DNA of 32,318 bases from a virus, in IMG/VR virus record IMGVR_UViG_3300031255_000001, positions 1 to 32,318 of that record. One strand, 5' to 3'. This document shows positions 29,988 to 32,318 of the stretch, in pieces. The notes under the pieces were generated by a model, which saw only the letters and a list, made by a program, of their open reading frames with translations, had not been told where the DNA came from and ran no database searches. The stretch's first letter is position 1, and each line of letters opens with the position of its first letter. The translations under genes and the position numbers were made by a program.

Positions 29988-31270
29988 ATTTCCAATACCG
30001 TTATGTCTGTGAAGAAATCAAAGATATGATTCTCCGCTTTTAATACTAGGAATTCTGTTCCATCGATAGAAACCTTTCTCCCGGGAGGAATGAATTCCAG
30101 GCATTGAGTTTTAAAATAATCTTTGTCTTTCCTGATATAATAATTATAAATGTCATCGAATGTCTGTGCAATCACAATATCTTTAACCCAGACATTCTGT
30201 ATGGCTCCAAAATCAGCCACCAGATTGAAATCTTTAAGGACATCTATATCATTTATTGATTCGCCGGTAGTGCTTCCCTGGGCTTCTATCCAGGACCATG
30301 AATCTGTCCAGGCTGAAAATGCTATTGTTGCATCGCCGGATCCCGATACGCGGGTTAAAGTCCCGGAAGCCGAAGGGTTATTTGTTCCAGAAGATCTGAT
30401 ACATACCAGGCTACCGATACCTCCTGATATCTTTACATCTCTTATAGTAAAATTACTGCTATTATTTGAATATATATCACCCGGAACCGGGGAAGTTGAA
30501 ACACTTGAAACAGAAAAGACAAAAATCCCGGAAATTTCTTCAGAATATTTAACTCCATCAACATAATTCTCTGTTACGAGTCCCTGCAGCTTTTTATTGA
30601 AAAGAGTTAATGCAATAGTTGAAGGAACTCCATACCATCCATACCAGGTTTTATATTGAAATTTGACACCGTCATAATTAAAGAACATGGCCCCAAAAAT
30701 CTGGCAAAGTTCATTTATAAATTCAGCTGTCTGCTTATTTGAAATGTAGGTTGTATAATCAACACCGGAATCATAATATTTAAAGCGAACACTACCGAAA
30801 TCAAATGCACCATGGACAGGATGAGTATAATGATTGCTGGGGAATATCCCGCCGCTGGAATCCCCCAGTGTAACGATAAAGGAACTTATGAGCAGTCTTT
30901 CAAAATTCCCGGAAAAATAAGTAGATAACCGCTCATTTTTAAAAGTAGTCAAAAATGGATTATAACAGTTAAAAGCTACTGTTTCCTCAATCCGATTATA
31001 TTCAACGCTTCGCGAATCTACCAAAAAAGACATATCAGGGTAAACCGGTGGATTAATGACCAGGTATTTATTATTCCAGTTCGCACCTGTCAGAATGGCA
31101 TCTACCCACCCCGCTTCATTTAATAATTCAATTGAAATATTCATCGGGATGATAAAGCCAAGGCGATCCTGATCTTCAAAGCTTATTGAAAAAGATTTAA
31201 TTAATGAGCCCTCAATATTGGTCCCATCGAGAGTAAGGCCCACATCACCTATTTGGCTGGGAATCGACAT
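29984..31270 (-). CDS. Putative tail hub / distal tail protein
   Basis: 428 residues, mainly beta. The start (IGDVGLTLDGTNIEGSLIKSFSISFEDQDRLGFIIPMNISIELLNEAG) and the later DYFKTQCLEFIPPGRKVSIDGTEFLVLKAENHIFDFFTDITVLEI are like baseplate hub or distal-tail proteins of siphophages, which have barrel-type domains. Between about residues 250-325 lies the module shared with the 29047 gene (VPGDIYSNNSSNFTIRDVKISGGIGSLVCIRSSGTNNPSASGTLTRVSG). ATG 31270 shares a base with the TMP stop (TAATG). Confidence 0.55.
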   Translation of the reverse strand: MSIPSQIGDVGLTLDGTNIEGSLIKSFSISFEDQDRLGFIIPMNISIELLNEAGWVDAILTGANWNNKYLVINPPVYPDMSFLVDSRSVEYNRIEETVAFNCYNPFLTTFKNERLSTYFSGNFERLLISSFIVTLGDSSGGIFPSNHYTHPVHGAFDFGSVRFKYYDSGVDYTTYISNKQTAEFINELCQIFGAMFFNYDGVKFQYKTWYGWYGVPSTIALTLFNKKLQGLVTENYVDGVKYSEEISGIFVFSVSSVSTSPVPGDIYSNNSSNFTIRDVKISGGIGSLVCIRSSGTNNPSASGTLTRVSGSGDATIAFSAWTDSWSWIEAQGSTTGESINDIDVLKDFNLVADFGAIQNVWVKDIVIAQTFDDIYNYYIRKDKDYFKTQCLEFIPPGRKVSIDGTEFLVLKAENHIFDFFTDITVLEI

Positions 31271-32318
31271 TAAAGGGTTTTCCTCCCTTCGAGTTCTTCT
31301 TGCTTCCTCACTACCAGATAAAGATCTCTCCCATCCCCGCGAATAGTTCCCATTATGCGTATATTACTTTTTTCAAAACCCCTTATAATAGCATCTTCCA
31401 ATTTATCAATATTAATTCCCATTGATATATTTGCTGGTTGCTGGACCTGGCCTCCCGCCTGATAACCTGGTGCAGTCCCCCGAGATCCCATTTTATTCAT
31501 AGCCTCGAGGAGCGGAAGAAACATCTTTGTTGAATACTGATTCATGACATATTCATCACGGCGAATTCCAATAATTCCATCCTCACCTGAAGGTGTGAAC
31601 ATACTCTGGAATAGATCAGCCTGAGTAATGAGACCCCCTGCGGCTTTTTTGGATGGTTCGTATTTAATAGATCTGATTTTTTCAACCTGAGCTAAACCAT
31701 TCGCTATTTTTATTGCGGCAACGGCTATGTCAATAGGAAATGGTAATTTCGCAATTGCAAGTGAAGCGCCTTCATAAGTATTAATTATCGCCTGGGCTAT
31801 TGATGCACCTTTACCAAATTCAAACAAGGATTTATATTGACCTTGAAAAGAATCCATCAGATTAGCGCCCTCATTAATCATTATTCTAACAGATTCTTTT
31901 GTCAGTTTCTTTTTTTCTGTTTCATAACTTAATTCTAATGCCCATTTTTTATCAACCAATTGTTTATATAAAGCCGATTCCTCTCCATATTGATTTTTTA
32001 CCATTTCCAGCTGATCATTTATGAGATTTGTCCTGTGGAAATATTCCCGGTCCATTTGATCTTCCCATAACCCGCTGAAATCCGTGCTTACCTGTGCGAG
32101 TGTCCCAAAGGTTTCAATTTCTTTGAAATTAACTTCATCAAGGCGGCTTTTAGCCAGATCAATTGAATCTTTTGATATAAGTTCTTGCGTTTTTGGTGTT
32201 TTTATTTTCAGTGGCGCTGCGCCTTCTCCTGAAAGTACAGATTCCAATAATCCTTTTTTAGAATATAATTCATCAATATTTTGGGCCATTTTACCAAGTT
32301 CCACATCAAAATTTTTAA
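31270..32318 (-). CDS. Tape measure protein, C-terminal part (N-terminus beyond window edge)
   Basis: 344 or more residues visible; the frame is open to the right edge, so the start seen at GTG 32304 is likely internal. The end has a hydrophobic stretch (ANLMDSFQGQYKSLFEFGKGASIAQAIINTYEGASLAIAKLPFPIDIAVAAIKIANGLAQVEKIR), then AAGGLITQADLFQSMFTPSGEDGIIGIRRDEYVMNQ and a Gly-rich part, characteristic of the C-terminus of siphophage tape measures. The first part is coiled coil (LAKSRLDEVNFKEIETFG, QLEMVKNQYGEESALYKQL). The protein sets tail length. It leads the tail-tip operon. Confidence 0.85.
   Translation of the reverse strand, partial: KNFDVELGKMAQNIDELYSKKGLLESVLSGEGAAPLKIKTPKTQELISKDSIDLAKSRLDEVNFKEIETFGTLAQVSTDFSGLWEDQMDREYFHRTNLINDQLEMVKNQYGEESALYKQLVDKKWALELSYETEKKKLTKESVRIMINEGANLMDSFQGQYKSLFEFGKGASIAQAIINTYEGASLAIAKLPFPIDIAVAAIKIANGLAQVEKIRSIKYEPSKKAAGGLITQADLFQSMFTPSGEDGIIGIRRDEYVMNQYSTKMFLPLLEAMNKMGSRGTAPGYQAGGQVQQPANISMGINIDKLEDAIIRGFEKSNIRIMGTIRGDGRDLYLVVRKQEELEGRKTL

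Noticed and set aside
1-32318. Closed circular genome by joining the two edges
   Set aside because: Both edges cut genes (kelch-like at the left, tape measure at the right) and joining them would put a stop right after the kelch frame and leave the tape measure without a start region. Sequence is missing between the edges.

Overview
The window is a stretch of a temperate, tailed double-stranded DNA phage with a lambda-like packaging and head module. I see no host gene. Nearly every gene lies on the minus strand in one long series of overlapping or closely spaced genes; only the repressor, a small membrane protein and the integrase lie on the plus strand. The host is unknown. Shine-Dalgarno sequences of the GGAGG type are common, overall G+C is low to moderate, and several signal peptides end in ...SLFAQ or ...GLSQ. 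Together these hint at an uncultured Gram-negative host, perhaps in the FCB group (Bacteroidetes, Ignavibacteria, Marinimicrobia and relatives). That is inference only.

Layout, following minus-strand transcription from high to low coordinates. At about 26.8 kb a CI-like repressor (plus strand) and the early genes (minus strand) diverge from a region with a near-consensus early promoter overlaid by a perfect 11-bp dyad. Early genes 26.8-19.6 kb: Cro-like HTH protein, small zinc-ribbon and membrane proteins, a visibly G+C-richer cassette of small coupled genes (about 23.7-25.6 kb), HTH proteins, a family X-type nucleotidyltransferase, a DnaD/replisome-organiser-like protein and a RuvC-like resolvase. 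From 19.5 to 16.3 kb come small membrane proteins, a 470-bp gene-free region rich in inverted repeats (possible origin or control region), a gene with a recent 91-bp internal duplication, a second short tyrosine recombinase and a GpZ-like tail protein. Late genes: terminase small and large subunits, gpW-like joiner, lambda-type portal, a fused prohead protease and major capsid protein, head-tail connectors and tail tube (16.2-7.35 kb). Then lysis genes: a small membrane protein, a multi-TM amidase fusion and a TM/coiled-coil protein (7.3-5.75 kb). From 5.74 kb to the left edge lie five consecutive genes whose products all begin with a secretion signal; they occupy the place where fibre genes would be expected.

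At the right end (29.0-32.3 kb, minus strand) are the C-terminal part of a tape measure protein and three coupled tail genes, ending at a terminator. Between these and the integrase sits what looks like an intact attP: the 3' part of a tRNA-Arg(CCT) gene without its 5' half, flanked on both sides by paired GGAGCG direct repeats spaced exactly 11 bp, as expected of integrase arm sites. Phage genes on both sides of an intact attP suggest a free/circular phage genome cut at arbitrary points, or tandem prophages, rather than a single integrated prophage with host flanks. If circular, the late operon would run from the terminase through coordinate 1, through a missing segment, into the tape measure gene and stop at attP.

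Most notable: the run of signal-peptide proteins in the structural/fibre region plus a sixth in the head module; the attP architecture; a frameshift that puts the integrase catalytic tyrosine in another frame; a second tyrosine recombinase; a protein module shared by two adjacent tail genes; and the G+C-rich small-gene cassette. Several real genes are short or run off the window edge (1-1310, 16748-16891, 23682-23813, 25882-26019, 26339-26515, 27316-27489).
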